Shown here piece by piece: positions 1-13,301 of a stretch of 64,000 nt of DNA. Below the pieces are notes generated by a model, which saw only the letters and a program-made list of their open reading frames with translations, did not search any database and had not been told where the DNA came from. How positions within the stretch are numbered: position 1 is the first letter of the stretch; each line of letters begins with the position of its first letter. Both the position numbers and the translations under genes were made by a program. Source of the stretch: Vigna angularis (Eukaryota > Streptophyta > Magnoliopsida > Fabales > Fabaceae). The stretch is taken from positions 2,604,001 to 2,668,000 of the forward strand of contig NC_068980.1 in assembly GCF_016808095.1 (NCBI RefSeq). The letters are read 5' to 3'.

Positions 1-19
1 GCAGAATAAATTCACCATA

Positions 20-2499
20 TCATTGAGGGGAGTCATTTCCCCAAACATTGTCCCATGAACCACTTGGAGCAGCCTTTGGTGCCTCAATGTAATTTACATC
101 TCCAGAAGAATTATATGGTCCAGGCAGCAGCTGTCCATTTGGACCTGGCGGGTGAACCTTCTTTGACTTACTTCTAATCCCAAGCAAGCGAAACACAAAT
201 CTAGCTAGCTCTCCATACAATAAACCAGAGCGATCAAACAGCTGCATTAAGAAATCATCTTAAATTAAACTATGCTCACAACACAAGAAAATGGAAGTGT
301 TATATAATATAGATTGTGTTCCCAGATTTAGCATTGTGATGCAGAGAAATGAGTTCAACAAATGCAAAGAAAATGTTACATTATGTAGGTAGAGAGCACT
401 TCCCGAGGAAGTAACACGCCGTTAATAGGAATGTGTTCCCAGATTTAGCATTGTGATGCAGAGAAATGAGTTCAACAAATGCAAAGAAAATGTTACATTA
501 TATAGGTAGAGCACTTCCCGAGGAAGTAACACGCCGTTAATAGGTGTGCTTGGACAAGATTAGTTAGTTACTTCTAAAAAATGAGTCTTTAGAAAAGCTG
601 GTAGGGACTTCAAATTAGTTTTGCCGGAATAGGTTATTATTCATCATGCAAGACCAAATACACTTAAAATTTTGTATGAAAGAGAATGCATCATTTGTAT
701 ACCCTTTCTTGTAATTTGATAGCAATATATCTCTTTGTTAATATCCAAAGGAAAACAATTACACCAACCACTTTATGAGACAACTTTATGTAAAAAAAAA
801 AACAAATCAAACGTTGTATAGGAGATCCTTCCCAAAGATAAAATTTCAAAGCAATTAAAAACATATCTGACCTTCCTTTTTCACTGCAATATCATTCTTC
901 AAAAGTCCCAACAACCATAGAAGCTGGGCATACAATTAGCAAATTGACAAACCTACGTAAAATGGAAAGAGAATGACGAATAAACAAACCTGGAGAAGTG
1001 CAGTCATGAACAGATGGAAAGCCTGTGTGTTTTGGTCAATGAGTATTGATATTCGACCAAAAAAATTAACCACACCTTGCATCTGTCGATAGAGGAAATG
1101 AATTCAACAAATGCCAAAAAGAAGTTTTAAATAACACAACAAATTCATATCCATATTAATATATGTACCTAAATATAATATTCCTATGCGTTAAATATGA
1201 AGTTGCTAGTGGTAAAGAATTAAATATGACTTAACAAACAATCTAATCTAGCAAACCAAATAGGGAGAAACAATGACCATTCTTCATTTTCATCAATCAC
1301 CTCTATGGAAGAAAAACTAAACTACCACTCACCACACGTAGGACAGAAATCCAAAATCCAGGTGGGGATGGAGGGCCACCAAAGGGATTGTTGGGGTCTT
1401 GATCTCCATAAGGCCCACCACCCATGCCATAACCACCCATTGGACCTCCAAAGCCACTGTTATACATTCCCCCTCCATACATCCCGGACGACCCATACAT
1501 GCCACCACCATATCCTCCCCTGTACGTACTGTTACCGTAAAGTCCCCCACCATAAGAAGATCCATACATTCCTCCTCCTATTCCACCATAAGAAGACCCA
1601 TACATTCCAGATCCATATCCAGAATTATAATTCATGGTAGAACCATATCCTACATATTACAATAACAAAAATAACAAGGTTCGTTAAAATACGCAAACAG
1701 AGAGAAAAGTTTACATAAAGACACATTTTTCAACAAGGAAGAAGAAATCACCTCCATATGCGTTATTTCCGTAATTCTGCTCCCACGGCCTTGTGGGCAC
1801 GGGCCTCCCGAGAGAATTCCTGTTAACAGCTGCAGTCCTATCAGAAGCAGAAACAATTTCCCCAGGTTTCGCGGTCCCTGAAGCCTCAACTACATCACTC
1901 GTGTTGCCAGCTGACGGGGGTTTAAAAGGCGCCGGGCCAGAAGAGGAACCTGCTTGTTCCCAGGGTTTTGGTGGAGGATTATTTGCTGCCACAAAATTTA
2001 CACACACAGCCAAAACATCAGAAAATTTTCAGATTTTAAAGTGCAGCTCGTAAGAATTTCCGGCGCCATACTTCGTATATATCAATAACAAAACCTTTTT
2101 GAGAAAGGTGAAGTGAGGCTGTTTCAAACAATTAGAAACACAAAAATAAAAACTAGCAAGTTGGGAAAATAAATTAGAATATAATCAAGGCAGGATTCGA
2201 TTCCAGTCAGAGGCGAACAGAAAGCAAACTCGTTTTCAGAATATTCAGAGTACACATGCATCAATTTATATAGAAAAAAGCGGTTGATGAAAATGAATGA
2301 TATATAGCAGATCGAGGGACGGAACAAAAAGGAAGGGATTGTTAATTACGTGGAATGCGTAAGATTTTAGGGTTTGGAGAAAACGGTATGTGCCCTAACG
2401 GAAAACATGGCGGTGAACGAAATTAAAAAAAAAAAAAAAAGTGTGGTACAGAGAATTAAGCTCGGAAAACAAACCTGAGGGTTGTGTTTTGGGTTCCAT
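20..2499 (-). CDS. PEX13: Peroxin-13 (PEX13), peroxisomal membrane import protein
   Basis: Five coding exons on the minus strand: 2475-2499, 1752-1985, 1333-1649, 990-1082, 20-241. All have GT-AG borders and join in frame to 296 aa. The start is the ATG at 2499; the eight codons of exon 1 run straight into an N-terminus rich in NPPPKPWEQ. Exon 3 encodes a tyrosine/glycine-rich stretch of repeated GMYGSSYGG-like units, followed by PPSPPGFW and a conserved helical C-terminal region (QNTQAFHLFMTALLQ, then LYGELARFVFRLLG) and an ending WDNVWGN. This matches plant PEX13 along its length. Family knowledge: PEX13 lies in the peroxisomal membrane and works with PEX14 and PEX5 in import of matrix proteins; the YG-rich region is reported to form a phase-like meshwork in the pore. 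Plant PEX13 lacks the SH3 domain of yeast and animal forms, and none is seen here. The gene is complete. Confidence 0.93.
315..544. repeat. Tandem duplication of a ~117-bp segment in PEX13 intron 4
   Basis: Bases 315-431 are repeated almost exactly at 432-544. The copies differ by one substitution and a 2-bp indel (gtaggtagagag versus ataggtagag) near the middle. The period is 117 bp. It lies wholly inside the last intron of PEX13, between the exons at 20-241 and 990-1082, and touches no splice site. A shorter, more diverged stretch at about 1090-1115 in the previous intron resembles part of the unit (AATTCAACAAATGC), which may be an older copy or chance. Confidence 0.9.
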
Positions 2500-4260
2500 G
2501 GGAATTGCAGAGAGACGGCATATAAAGAAGCAGATTGTGTATGCTGAGGTTTAGCTCTTGGCACCAAAGCCAACCGATTCGGGTGGCTTTTCGCCTTACA
2601 ATTACACGGCGAAGAAGGGGGCGGGTTTTGTTTCGCAGCACCTTCTCTATTTCTTTCAAATTTTTTTTCTATTTTATATTCTAAGGTGGGACCCAACTCC
2701 TTCACCCTATGTAAAGCATATCCACCTCATCCAAATCTCAATCAAATGTTTTTTTTATTCACAAATAAAATTTTCATTCTATCACAACATTATATAAAAA
2801 AAAAAGTCATGTTCTATCTCTATAAATTTTTAAAAATAAATTTAATAATAATTATTATCATTATAAAAAAATTATAGGTGATTTGTGATACATTATGTTA
2901 TTAAAAAATTGAATCAATTTGTAATGTGAGGTGTTTTTAAAATTTGTCTAATATTAATTTTAGTACTTGAATAGTTTGATTCTATTTCTTTAACTTTAAG
3001 ATTATGATGATTAAAGATTACGTAAGTCAGAGTATAAAGTATGTATAAGAGGCATTTCTATTATATATTGTTATATTAAAATATAAATTTAATTAATTTA
3101 TGATTTTAATTTCATTATTATTTTTTTATAAGCATAAAAGTAAGCAGTAATATTATAAACTTCTAAATAATTTTAAAATTTTGTAAACATAGCCTAATTA
3201 ATAAGGATATGAAATTTAACATTTAATTAATTTTACATTATGTAAAGTATTATTGAAAGTTTTAATTTAACTAACTTTATGTGATACAAAAAGAATAATA
3301 TATACACTCCAATAATAGTAGAGTAATTATTAGAGTTACAAGAATGAATGATAAATTGTTTCATCTGCATACCCATAGAGTTGAATTACACTAGGGGTAT
3401 ACAAATTTTAAATATTGATATAAAAAACACCTAAAAATTTTAAAGGTATTAATTTTAATAAAGATTGATTTTGAAGGTATAAAAAACTTATTTATCAGAA
3501 AGAAAAACGGCACTTCTGCATAGGTATGAAACGGAATATTCTCAACAAGCAGTATCATTCTCAGACTTAATCTCAAACAAAGAAATTATCTTGATTTCAT
3601 CTTATCATGAACCCTAAAACAACAGGAGCGAGATACAGCTAAACAAACAGCCCTTATTGGAGTGGAGAGAAGACATTAAGAAGATCAAGCCAACATCATC
3701 AACAACAGAGCATATATGCCTGGCTACTGCAGTCCAAACCAGTCGTTACATGAGCAACTTGTCCTTTCCCGGAACTCTTCATTTATCCATGCAAAGTACG
3801 CCACTACTTGAAACTAGGCCTAGGATATGATAGATAGAAGCAGCACTGGCAACAATGATGTGAAGATTTGCATTTCCAAAAAAAACAAAAAAAGTTTACT
3901 TCTTCAGAATCATCTCAAAGGGCAGCATAATACAATGCAGAATCTCCAAGGTTACATAGAAATCAATCATGTACTTTTTCCCTTGGAAGGACCAGATGGT
4001 TCATTCGACACCAAGGAGGAAAGCAGACAACGTCATAACCACTGTATAGTTTATAATCAAATCTGTGAACTTTTTGAACAATGATAAAACATGAGAAAAC
4101 TACATTAAAATGCACAAATCAGCAATTACGTAGAAGCCGAGACGTATAAGAGTTCAGTGGAGTACATCATACTGTCAGCAGCAATTGAGACTCCCAGAAC
4201 AAAACATTACAGAAGTTGAAGCCTCTGAAAGCGAAGGAACGGACATGATTGGGAAGGCAG
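2500..4260. other. Intergenic: PEX13 upstream region and AT-rich spacer
   Basis: From 2500 to about 2700 is the likely PEX13 5' leader and promoter on the minus strand; it is less AT-rich than what follows. From 2700 to 3580 the DNA is very AT-rich, with short A and T runs and no credible coding signal. From 3580 to 4260 base composition is more balanced and could be the 3' untranslated end of the minus-strand transcript next door, but no gene could be supported. Confidence 0.5.
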
Positions 4261-4264
4261 TAGT

Positions 4265-4455
4265 TTAAACTTGAGTAGCCATCCCTTTGCTATTTTCACC
4301 CTGATCATTGTAAAACCTTCCTGGGATAACAGCACCAGATTGGCCTATTATAAGAAAAGCTATGCTGAGTGGCACAAGAAACCACCATTGGAAGCGCTTA
4401 TATTTTACTAAATGCTGATTCAGACATTTTTCAGTTGCAATCATCGGTTCTTCAT
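4265..4455 (-). CDS. Possible terminal exon of an unidentified small membrane protein
   Basis: An open frame on the minus strand ends at 4265. It is preceded at about 4456 by a good splice acceptor (TTGCTTCAG followed by ATT AAA TAT GAT). It would encode about 63 aa: an acidic/basic start, then one hydrophobic segment (WWFLVPLSIAFLIIG) typical of a membrane span, then a short polar tail. I do not recognise the family. No convincing upstream exon was found between this exon and the NLP gene stop at 5337, so it may be the last exon of a small gene, an alternative 3' exon of the NLP transcript, or a chance open frame. RNA evidence would settle it. Confidence 0.25.
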
Positions 4456-5336
4456 CATATTTAATCTGAAGCAATGTTAAAGTTTGTTCCTCTTTTGATT
4501 AAAAGAACCTCTAGAACATCCAATGAAAAAGTAAATGTCAAGTAGACAAATCCCATTTAAACTCAACACATAAGTACAACACTCTGCACACAAGTTAGTA
4601 TTTGAGTACGGTATGTCAATGTTCATTCACATGGAAGAATGATTTTTATGTGGTATACTTACTGATAGAGACAAAGTTAATCAAATCTTTCAGATACAAA
4701 ACCAAATTTTCCAAAGCCAATGCAGAGCAGAATTGTCGCTTCGAACTAGAACAAATTCCTTATCAATTAAATCACAAGAGGGTGATGTTATTCGTCTTTG
4801 TCATTTGAAGTCAAAAAAGATGCAATCACCCAAATCTACAATAATTTTTATAATCGCCTTGGGGCAATACTGAATTAGTTGTCGTTGTAGCCACGTAACT
4901 TGGATTTGTCCTCTTTTGTCCATACAACCATACTTTAGCTATATTATGTCATGGGGAATCAATCAATCTATCCAGATACTGTCTATTTACAATAACAGAG
5001 TGCGATCACAGCATTACTGTTTACCTCAGTCCTGATTACTGCTACTACCACTACAAATTTCTATTCTGCTGCTATGTGTTCGATATGTACAGAACTATGT
5101 ATTTAACACGCAATACTTCCAATGAACCGCACCTTTCTATCTTCCAAAAAGCTACTCAGAAATGATAATTTGGCAATGCACTAGGTTTGGATCATAAAAG
5201 CTTTGCACTTGGCGTAGGTGGCTTGTGGCTAATATTCAAACTTCTCAAGATGCAGAACCTTTAGAAGATTCCGAAAAACTAACATCACCTTGTCAAAGTG
5301 AGACTTGAACCTTCACATTGAAGTCGCCAACCACAT

Positions 5337-8300
5337 CTATGAGCTGCCTCCCAAGTAGCTATTACTACTGCCAGAACTGCTTAAAATGGAAGGCAAATCA
5401 CGAACAAGAAACCTGACACTGCATGTACCAATATCATCCAATACGTCTAGACACTCTTGCAAATCAGCATCATTCACCAACATTACCCATTCCTCTTCAT
5501 CATCTAGATATTTGAGTTGGAATGACCCAGTTTGTAGTTTGAATCTTGCTGCAACTTCTTCATATAACCTGAAACAACCAGCAGATGGGTCGAACTTGAA
5601 ACGAATGGTGTCTTCTCTATAGATAGCTTTGACAATTAGTTTTGACCCACTATCAACGATGGTTGACTTAACTTTGGACTGATTCTGGTTCTTAAAGCTC
5701 TTAGAACCTGATGAAATGCTATGCATCATTGAACCAGAGTCATTAGATGAGTCTGTCAAGCTTGAGGAACTGGGGTGGTTAGGTTCAACAACCTCAGCAT
5801 CCCCATCTACACCAATGTCCATCTCCTTACCAATCAAGGAATTTGAACTCTGACCAAGAATACTGCATTTACAGTTTTCTACTCTCAAACCACTCTTGTT
5901 CCCAGTCCATTTATCCTGTTCTTCTGGAAGAACAGAGCCCAAACAAGCTTGTTCAGGACAATCCTGCACCTTGGTGCAAAGGCTTTCCATTTCGCATGAC
6001 CCATCATCAATTGCCATTGATTTTGAATCTTCACAACAACCAACGGAAAAAGCATTGGTTTTCTTCAATTCTTCCTCAACTTCATTACAAGGTGCACGAG
6101 GTACCGGGACTGCTTCTTGTGTAATATGTGCAGGGTCTTTTATAATATTTTTCTCAGGAAACAGAAGACTTTTATGTGCATCAGTTTCCTGGATGATTGA
6201 TCCTCTTGCCACGAATGCCCCCATAGAGGAATCAAACTTCAACCCTCCCTCCACTCCTCGTACAGAGTCCAGCACAGTCTGTATCTTCTTCAGTGATCGA
6301 TTCACTTTATTAATCTTGCGGGATGGCCACCTTGAAATTCCATGTTGCCTACATATCCTTTTCAGAGTTGTCGGGCAAACTGGTCAAAAGAGAAATATTT
6401 GTCAATAAAAAATTGATTCAATTAACAAGAATTTCCTTTCAGAAATACTGAAAATCTCTTTTGGACGACGAAATGGTACTCTTTATTTAAGATAGAACAG
6501 TCGTAATACATATCAAGTAAAATTGTTACTAACGAGGAAGCTAAGATACTGCAATTACCACTCTTTAAACAACCCTCTTGTATCTTTCAATATAATACTA
6601 ACAATTGAGTGCTTCAAATTAAAAGGTGCTACATATGCAATCAGCACCATTTAAACAACTCCGTCATACGATACATGGGAAATGCGTTCATTGTTTTCCA
6701 CACTAAGTAGTAACTGGAGAAGAAAAAAGAAACTCATAATAGCTTTCAGAAGGTATACAGCTCAAATGATGGTTAAGATTGACCAATATAACCCAAAAAG
6801 TGCAAATCTGTTAAAAAATCTAACACAGTCGTCTTAATCCAAAATAAATAACCCAGTTCAATGAATATACGGAAATTAGTATAAATAATGTTGGAATCTA
6901 ACCACCGATGTTTTTTGCAGCATCCTTCAGACTACCAGAAAAGTATTGTTGGAGAACACTCAAGCTAACATTCTTCTCTGATGTACTTTTATTTTTCTGG
7001 ACCTGTCTTTTTGCTCCATATCTTCCCTACAGGACAAAAAATATGTCTCTGGAAATATTAAAAACTGTTACACCACCCATAACTTAAAAAGTTGATGCAT
7101 AAACTATATTAACTTTGCTCTCGATTAGCAGACAACTTCGTTACATAAAAGAAAGAAATATAATGAGCATTCAGTGTTTCTCCACTGATCTACTCCACAG
7201 TTCACAATCACTTGCGGTAGATGTGTCCACAAATGGAGCAGTAATTTCACATTTAATTCTGCCACTATATCACTATAATAATAAATTATTAACAGCTAAT
7301 CTTGTAGACGTATGCAATCTTCCTGGTTAAGAATTACCAGAAATTTATGAAGATTAAGAACTTTAAAAATGCTTATTATACACATTAGGTAGCTATTCAT
7401 TTCATGGGGAAAATTATTTGCAAACTTGGACATCAACAAGAACGTGCCGTTACAAAATTTGCAAGACAATAAAATATATTTATTCCGTCCAAAGAATAGC
7501 ATTTGTACCTGATTAGCAGAAGGCTCAATTTCATTGCCTCCTGCTTTTGTTGGAGTCGATGACATCATTGGAACAGAATGATATTCACCATTTATTAATG
7601 GTACTCCAGAGTTTTGACATGACAAAGGAGGAAAATAGGGGGCATTTGTCTTTTCAAATCCTTCTGGTGAACTTTCTATTCTTGATAATTCAGCATCTGA
7701 CACCGTCCTCAAACTACTACAAATTCTCTGCATTGTACCTGAGAGGTTGTCTAATAAAAGTTGCTGCTCTAAACCCCCTCTCATGTTAACAGGCAGAAAG
7801 AATTCCAATATGTAATCATCATGATTAGTATAAGTACTCCTTAGCCTAATTGCAACTACAGCATTCAAATTATACTTGCGTGCATGATGGACAAGTGGAT
7901 ATTCACTAATATCATATTCCTTCACATCAGGACAAAAGAAAGGATGATTTGATCGAAGAGCTTTCCCAGCTATACCTTTCCCTTCCTCAATATGATGTTC
8001 TGTGCATGCACGGACAAATCCTGCCAGTGCTCTATCAGTTATATAGCAAGCAGATTCTTCAAGGCAGAGTATGTTTTTTCCACTAATAGTTGAATGGCAC
8101 CCTTTAGTTCGTATCCTAGTAACTTCACCTCTTGATCCCTCAGTGTAACAACAGGGAAGCCATGTCAGTGCCAGTGGTAATCTATGTGCATGACAGACAG
8201 AACGTAACACATCAACTATCTCAGTCAAAGTAGCCTTTTTGTTGTTTGAAAGACACTGCAGAAGAAGAAATAATATTGCACGTGAAAAATACAGATAAAA

Positions 8301-10391
8301 ACCACATCTCAAATAATGTGGGCCAGATGTGCCAATATCGATATGCAAAATAAATAAACAAATTCACAAATACCTGGGGAAGACATCGAAGAGGCTTGGC
8401 AGTGCTTAAATTTACAAGCTGCAGAAAATCATGATAAATACATTATCATTACTACCTGCAACTATAGTATAATGTTCAAATTCATAAAAGGATGTGATCA
8501 TTCGGTACAATAAGTATTGACATATTTCAGTACAACATACTGACGGAATTAAAGTTTGTTGTACACTATTTAATCTTCATAAAGTAGGAAAAAAAGGTTA
8601 CATTTGGTAAAAATTTGAAGAGTTCATGCATAGAAAAAAAGGGTTACTTTTCTAAGTGACTGAAGAGTGGCTCCATAACTGTGAAAAATAAGTCAAATAC
8701 ACAATTGAGGGTTGAATTGTGTATTAAAACATTTGGAAATATTTGCAATGAATTGTTTGATGAAAGCTCAGTCAGATGTAAGATTTTGAGCTAACAAATA
8801 ATAAGTCAAAGACCTTCAAAGACTTAGTCTATAAGATCTCTCATTCTTTAGCTTAGTTTTAAGAACATGCTAAGTAACCTAGTTCAAAGAAAGAAAGATT
8901 TACTCTTGGTATTTTTGTACCGGTTCATATGTAAAAACAGACTATTACATCATAATGCTGTTTTTGTGGTTATGACTTGTTAATTTGGACAAATTATGTT
9001 GTATATACTTTCATGCTTTGAATTAGTTTAGATTGAGTGTGTTGTGGCTTTTCATTGGTTTGAAGCCTTGAATTAGTTTGCCCGCAATGTGATTGACTAC
9101 TTGCGTTGTTGCTTCAACTATATAGGACAAATTGTGTTTAGTTCTATTATCAAAATGTACTTATTTTTTGACAATTTCATTATTTCAAAACATTGAACCA
9201 ACTCAATTTATCATGAGAATTCTTTATTGGGTTGGGTCATGGATTTATACCAACCTAACCCAACTTAACTTGTACATACCCCTAAAAGCATTCTACTTCT
9301 ACGCATATTTGTAACAGATGAGTAACAAATAGAGCGCAAGGAAAATTCTGAATTTTATGGTGAAGGACACCAGGTAAACTACCATCAAACTCATTATGAA
9401 ATGCAGTAAGACAGACAAAAGAAAAAGATACCTGGAGTGCACGGCAAACAATTTCAATTTCTCTGTTGAAATCTGGCTTTTCCTTTGTAGTGACAATTTC
9501 CAGTACAGCACAACACAACAATTCCGAGTGCACATCAAAAATGGGAAATGCAATTGATCCACGAACATGGTGATTAATTGCATGCTCGAACCTTAGGTAC
9601 TCATTCATACTGTAATAACCAACATTTGACGTCCACTCATGAACTTTGGAGGTAAATACACGACCAGGAAGTCCTAGGAAACAACCAGATTTTCCTTCTG
9701 CAGAAAATGTAAATGTCCTGGACACTTCACGGTACCCTGCTAGCATTTGATCTAGCAAATAAGGTTGTTCACTCGTGCTTAAGATGAATTGATCGCCATT
9801 CTTTATGGGTACCCAAACTTGTGCCAATATTCCCCCTCCAGCTGATTCCTTAAAGAAGGACAAAGCCCTCAGCATTCTCTCATCAAGTGATAAAGCAGGT
9901 GGCCTGGACATTATATAATTTCCTGCCTCAGAGTTATTCAGATGTTGAGAAGAGCCATTAATTTTTAGCTTAGAATTCAAGTTATTTGCTTCATTTGAAT
10001 CATTTAAGAAACCAAGAAGGGTGTCCACTTGCTGACAGACAACTTTCTCCCCATAAATGGGGGAGCTTTCCATATCGTTGTCATTTCTACCAACTCCTGA
10101 CATATAGCATTGCCCATTGTTCTGTTGGACTAGGTTGAATCCATCAGGCAATGAATATGGTAATGAAGCAAAGGACGGAAGCTCATTAGCCAAAATCTGA
10201 TCAGATATGGATGGGCTGTTGCACAGACCAGCATAAGTATCAAAGTTCATGAGCTCTGAGAAGCTATTGGGCATATCCTCTGATATTGAATTGTTCATTC
10301 TGCTATCTAATGATGTTGATCCCACCAACTGAGTTCCGGAAGATTGCCAATCGCCAATTTCTCTTTCCTTGGAGGAAAAAGGGTATTCCAT
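5337..10391 (-). CDS. NLP8: NIN-like protein, NLP8/9 type (RWP-RK and PB1 transcription factor)
   Basis: Five coding exons on the minus strand: 9432-10391, 8374-8418, 7509-8255, 6906-7026, 5337-6379. All introns are GT-AG, and the frame closes to 971 aa. The N-terminus has the ELMNF and CNSPS patterns of NLP8/9. Residues about 175-480 form the GAF-like nitrate-response region (ILAQVWVPIKNGDQ, GLPGRVF, VRGSIAFPIFD, then KEYDISEYPLVHHARKYNLN and DDYILEFFLPV). The RWP-RK DNA-binding domain lies at about 598-650, with RWPSRK at 641-646. A PB1 domain lies at about 870-955, with a basic VKAIYRED strand and the acidic YLDDEEEW motif. Family knowledge: NLPs are nuclear activators of nitrate-responsive genes, and NLP8 drives nitrate-promoted seed germination in Arabidopsis. 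The start is the ATG at 10391, in line with the family's ME(Y/N)P start. Assignment to the NLP8/9 subgroup is by remembered similarity. The gene looks intact. Confidence 0.93.
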
Positions 10392-10423
10392 ACTTGGGTT
10401 GGAAATCAAACTTCTTGAAAAAT

Positions 10424-10478
10424 TTAACCAATGCTAGAGCTCCTCTGTGTAAAAATTTGCATGAGACGCCGCTTCCAT
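10424..10478 (-). promoter_or_regulatory. Two overlapping upstream ORFs in the likely NLP8 5' leader
   Basis: Just upstream of the NLP8 ATG at 10391, on the same strand, two short frames begin with ATG: 10478 down to a stop at 10434 (14 codons) and 10462 down to a stop at 10424 (12 codons). They overlap in different frames and end 33 bases or more before the main start. A possible splice acceptor (AACTTACAG) lies just before them at about 10500, so this stretch is probably the start of the exon that carries the main ATG. Whether it is transcribed is inferred. Confidence 0.4.
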
Positions 10479-10509
10479 ATTCACCAGCACTCTCGAAGTC
10501 TGTAAGTTG

Positions 10510-12238
10510 TCTACTCAAATTAGCTAGCTTATCGATCAAGCAAATTAACATCGGCAAAAAAAACCAAAAATAAATTTTTCAAATCGATAATTAGAAACCT
10601 ACAATATCACAACAGCAGATTTTTGAGAACGGTAAGTTTTAAGCCCATGCCCAAGCCGGGATACGCAACTGCTCTAAAAATAGTTAAAAGAACAAAATAA
10701 AACTTCAGCTCTTTAGGCAAAAATAAAAAAGACTGCACAGGCAAAATATTAGATATCCAATATCAGTATGCATATGCATACTTCGTATTTCCTGATTGCA
10801 CTTCGTTGAGCTGATTTAAAGTCCTTTTACAATCTCGATACATATTAAATATTAATTATTAATCTAACACCATCGTATCCATCTCTGTAACTCATTTTCT
10901 ACAGTCTTCACACTATAGAGAATCCGGATCCATGAACAACAACTTAAAGGCCGGCGTTCCCATACCTCAAAGCTACGCATCCAAACCCCAAAGAAAATTC
11001 CAATCCACCAAAAAACCAAAACTGAAACTACATATAGAGTTGAAAATACATTTCAAACATACACCTTAAAAACAACAAGCAACTAAAAACCCCACAAAGT
11101 TAACTCAATAACAAGGAACTTAGGCTTCCCAAAACCTAAATGTTGAGGAATAAAACGGCGTAAATTACAAGGGACCTAGAATTTTGAAAATCTTGTCAAC
11201 GACTGGCAAATTGTGACGGATTCCAATCCTCGTTATTATGTGTGAACTGTTAACATAGTTTTGAAAAAAATAGAGGTAGACAACAATTTTGACAAAGCAA
11301 TTGGGGATTTCTAACACGTGAAACCTAGAAATAGGTTTGGTGACAGAGGCAGCGAGTCTAACCAACCTTAAAATTCTCGACCATGACGAAACCTCTGCTC
11401 ATAGAATTCAACAAAACAGGGGCAACTCAGCTCTGAAGTTGACGCAGTGAAAATTTAAAATTCTGGAAATGGAAATAATTAAAAAAAAAAACGAAAGTAT
11501 CCCTGAAAAGAAAAAAACGAGAAAGTTGCAGTTGTAAACTGAATTTGTTAGACGGAAGTAGCAGAGAAGGTTTTGGTTTTGGTTGCTAAAAGCGGAAAGA
11601 CGGTTTTCCTAGCCGTTTTCACCCTTGTACGGCGTTCTTAACTATGTGAACTCACTCGTCTCTTCCGTTTTCGATCTCAATTTTTTATCAATATAAATAT
11701 AAATTAATTAAATATCTCCCATTGATTCACTTTCCTTCAAGAATCTCGCTGTTTAATCTATAATTAAAAATAAATAAAAGAAATTCGCTGCTTTGCTTCC
11801 TACGGTTCCTATGTAGTAAAATATTATTGCAGTCAATTCCGTTGAATTCGATATCTCGTAATTCAATGTTAATTTTTATTGGTGTGAGTAATTATAATTT
11901 AATTAACAAAGAAAAATGTGGAGCTTTAAATAATTCTTTATATATATGTAAATAATAAATACAAAAAAATTTGTTAAAAATATCATTAAATATTGTCATA
12001 ATCCATAATTTGGCTTAAATAGTATATAATACATCAAAGTTATTTAAGTAAATTGAATATATAATTCAGATTTAGTTAAATAGGTGTTCAACTTATTGTA
12101 AATTTTCTTATGTATGTTGAATTATTACAGTTAAAAAATGTTAATTTTATTTTAAACATGAGAGAAAATTTTCAATCCGAATGAAAAAAAAAACTGATTT
12201 GTTTATTATAGAAGAATTATGTCATATTAATTTATATA
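10510..12238. other. NLP8 upstream region and AT-rich spacer
   Basis: From about 10510 to 11640 is probably a 5' leader intron, leader exon and promoter of the minus-strand NLP8 gene; possible minus-strand donors exist near 11370, but none could be chosen. From 11700 to 12238 the sequence is AT-rich with nothing recognisable. It ends at the target duplication of the solo LTR. Confidence 0.4.
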
Positions 12239-13148
12239 ACTTATGTAAAGACCTGAAAAATAGAGTGTTATAGAGTAGATTGGTGTATTAGAATAATGAT
12301 ATCGATTATTTATTTTAAAATAATCTGATAATATAAAATGAGATTTTATAAACTCTTCTCATTATTCTAAGAACACTTCGTCTCTCTAGAACTCTATTAC
12401 TCAGAGTTCTCTGACTTCTCTCTACAAATTCTCTCTGCGGAGTTTTCTGTTCAACGATCAGGAAGTGCCTAGGCAATCCTGGCATTGAGGGCTCGAGTTT
12501 GGACCGATCAATTTTCTCGTTCCTCAGCTAGTGAGTCGTCTCCCTTTTCTGTTTGTTCTTCTCTGTGCTGTGAGCATGCAACCATTTTGCTTGCATGTGG
12601 TTGGTAATTATTCCTTCCATTTCTAGCTCAATTTAGGTTCTAAGTGTGGCTCTCTATCACCAATTGGTGATTTGTAGGTTTCTGTTGAGTTTTCCTTGCG
12701 GTGCAAGGTACGGCTGGAACGTTTATGTGTTTGGGACTGTGTAACTCTGAGGTAAGGGAAGCTAGGTTGTGTTTTAATTATCAATTTATGATTGTATGTT
12801 ATGAATTCTGTGATTAGAGTGTTGTGCAGCTAGAATTTTAGCTTGTGAATGTATGTTCCTAACTGTTAAACTAATGGAAACTGTGAAATTTAATTGATGA
12901 ACTGATTTGGATTAATCTGGGTGCTGTGAGGTGTACAAATTGCTGATTGTTATTGACTGTGATTGTGTAATTTGAGATGTGTGCTGTAGGAGATTGGTTG
13001 TGGTGACAAGGAAGTAAAGAGTAAAGTGTTTTGGACTGGTTTAGTGTATTTTAGAGGAAGTGAAGTAGTGAATTTGAGAATTAGTGGGCAAGGGCTGTTG
13101 GTGATTGCTGGGATAGTGTAGATAGGTCATTTGGGACTGGTTTGAGTC

Positions 13149-13301
13149 TATTGAATATAGTGAAAAACTATATTTAGATTAATCTCCCTTGTGTAAAATA
13201 CACACATAGGGTTCTCTATTTATAATAGAAGAAATATGGGCTAAACCCAAAATACAAATAAGAAATAATAACAAACTAACTAAAAGATAATATATCTAAC
13301 A
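13149..13301 (-). repeat. 3' LTR of the nested TRIM-like element
   Basis: 153 bp. It is identical to the other LTR except for three substitutions within six bases near one end (AATATATCTAACA here versus AAAGATATAACA). It includes a CCCTATGTGTGTATTTTACAC block and a TATAAATAGAG promoter-like box on the minus strand. The near identity points to a recent insertion. Confidence 0.88.

Noticed and set aside
1305..1665. Plus-strand frames rich in His, Thr and Ser across PEX13 exon 3
   Set aside because: They are antisense shadows of the Tyr/Gly repeat region of PEX13.
10392..10409. Upstream extension of NLP8 to 10409
   Set aside because: The codon there is TTG; the first ATG in frame is at 10391 and fits the family's N-terminus.
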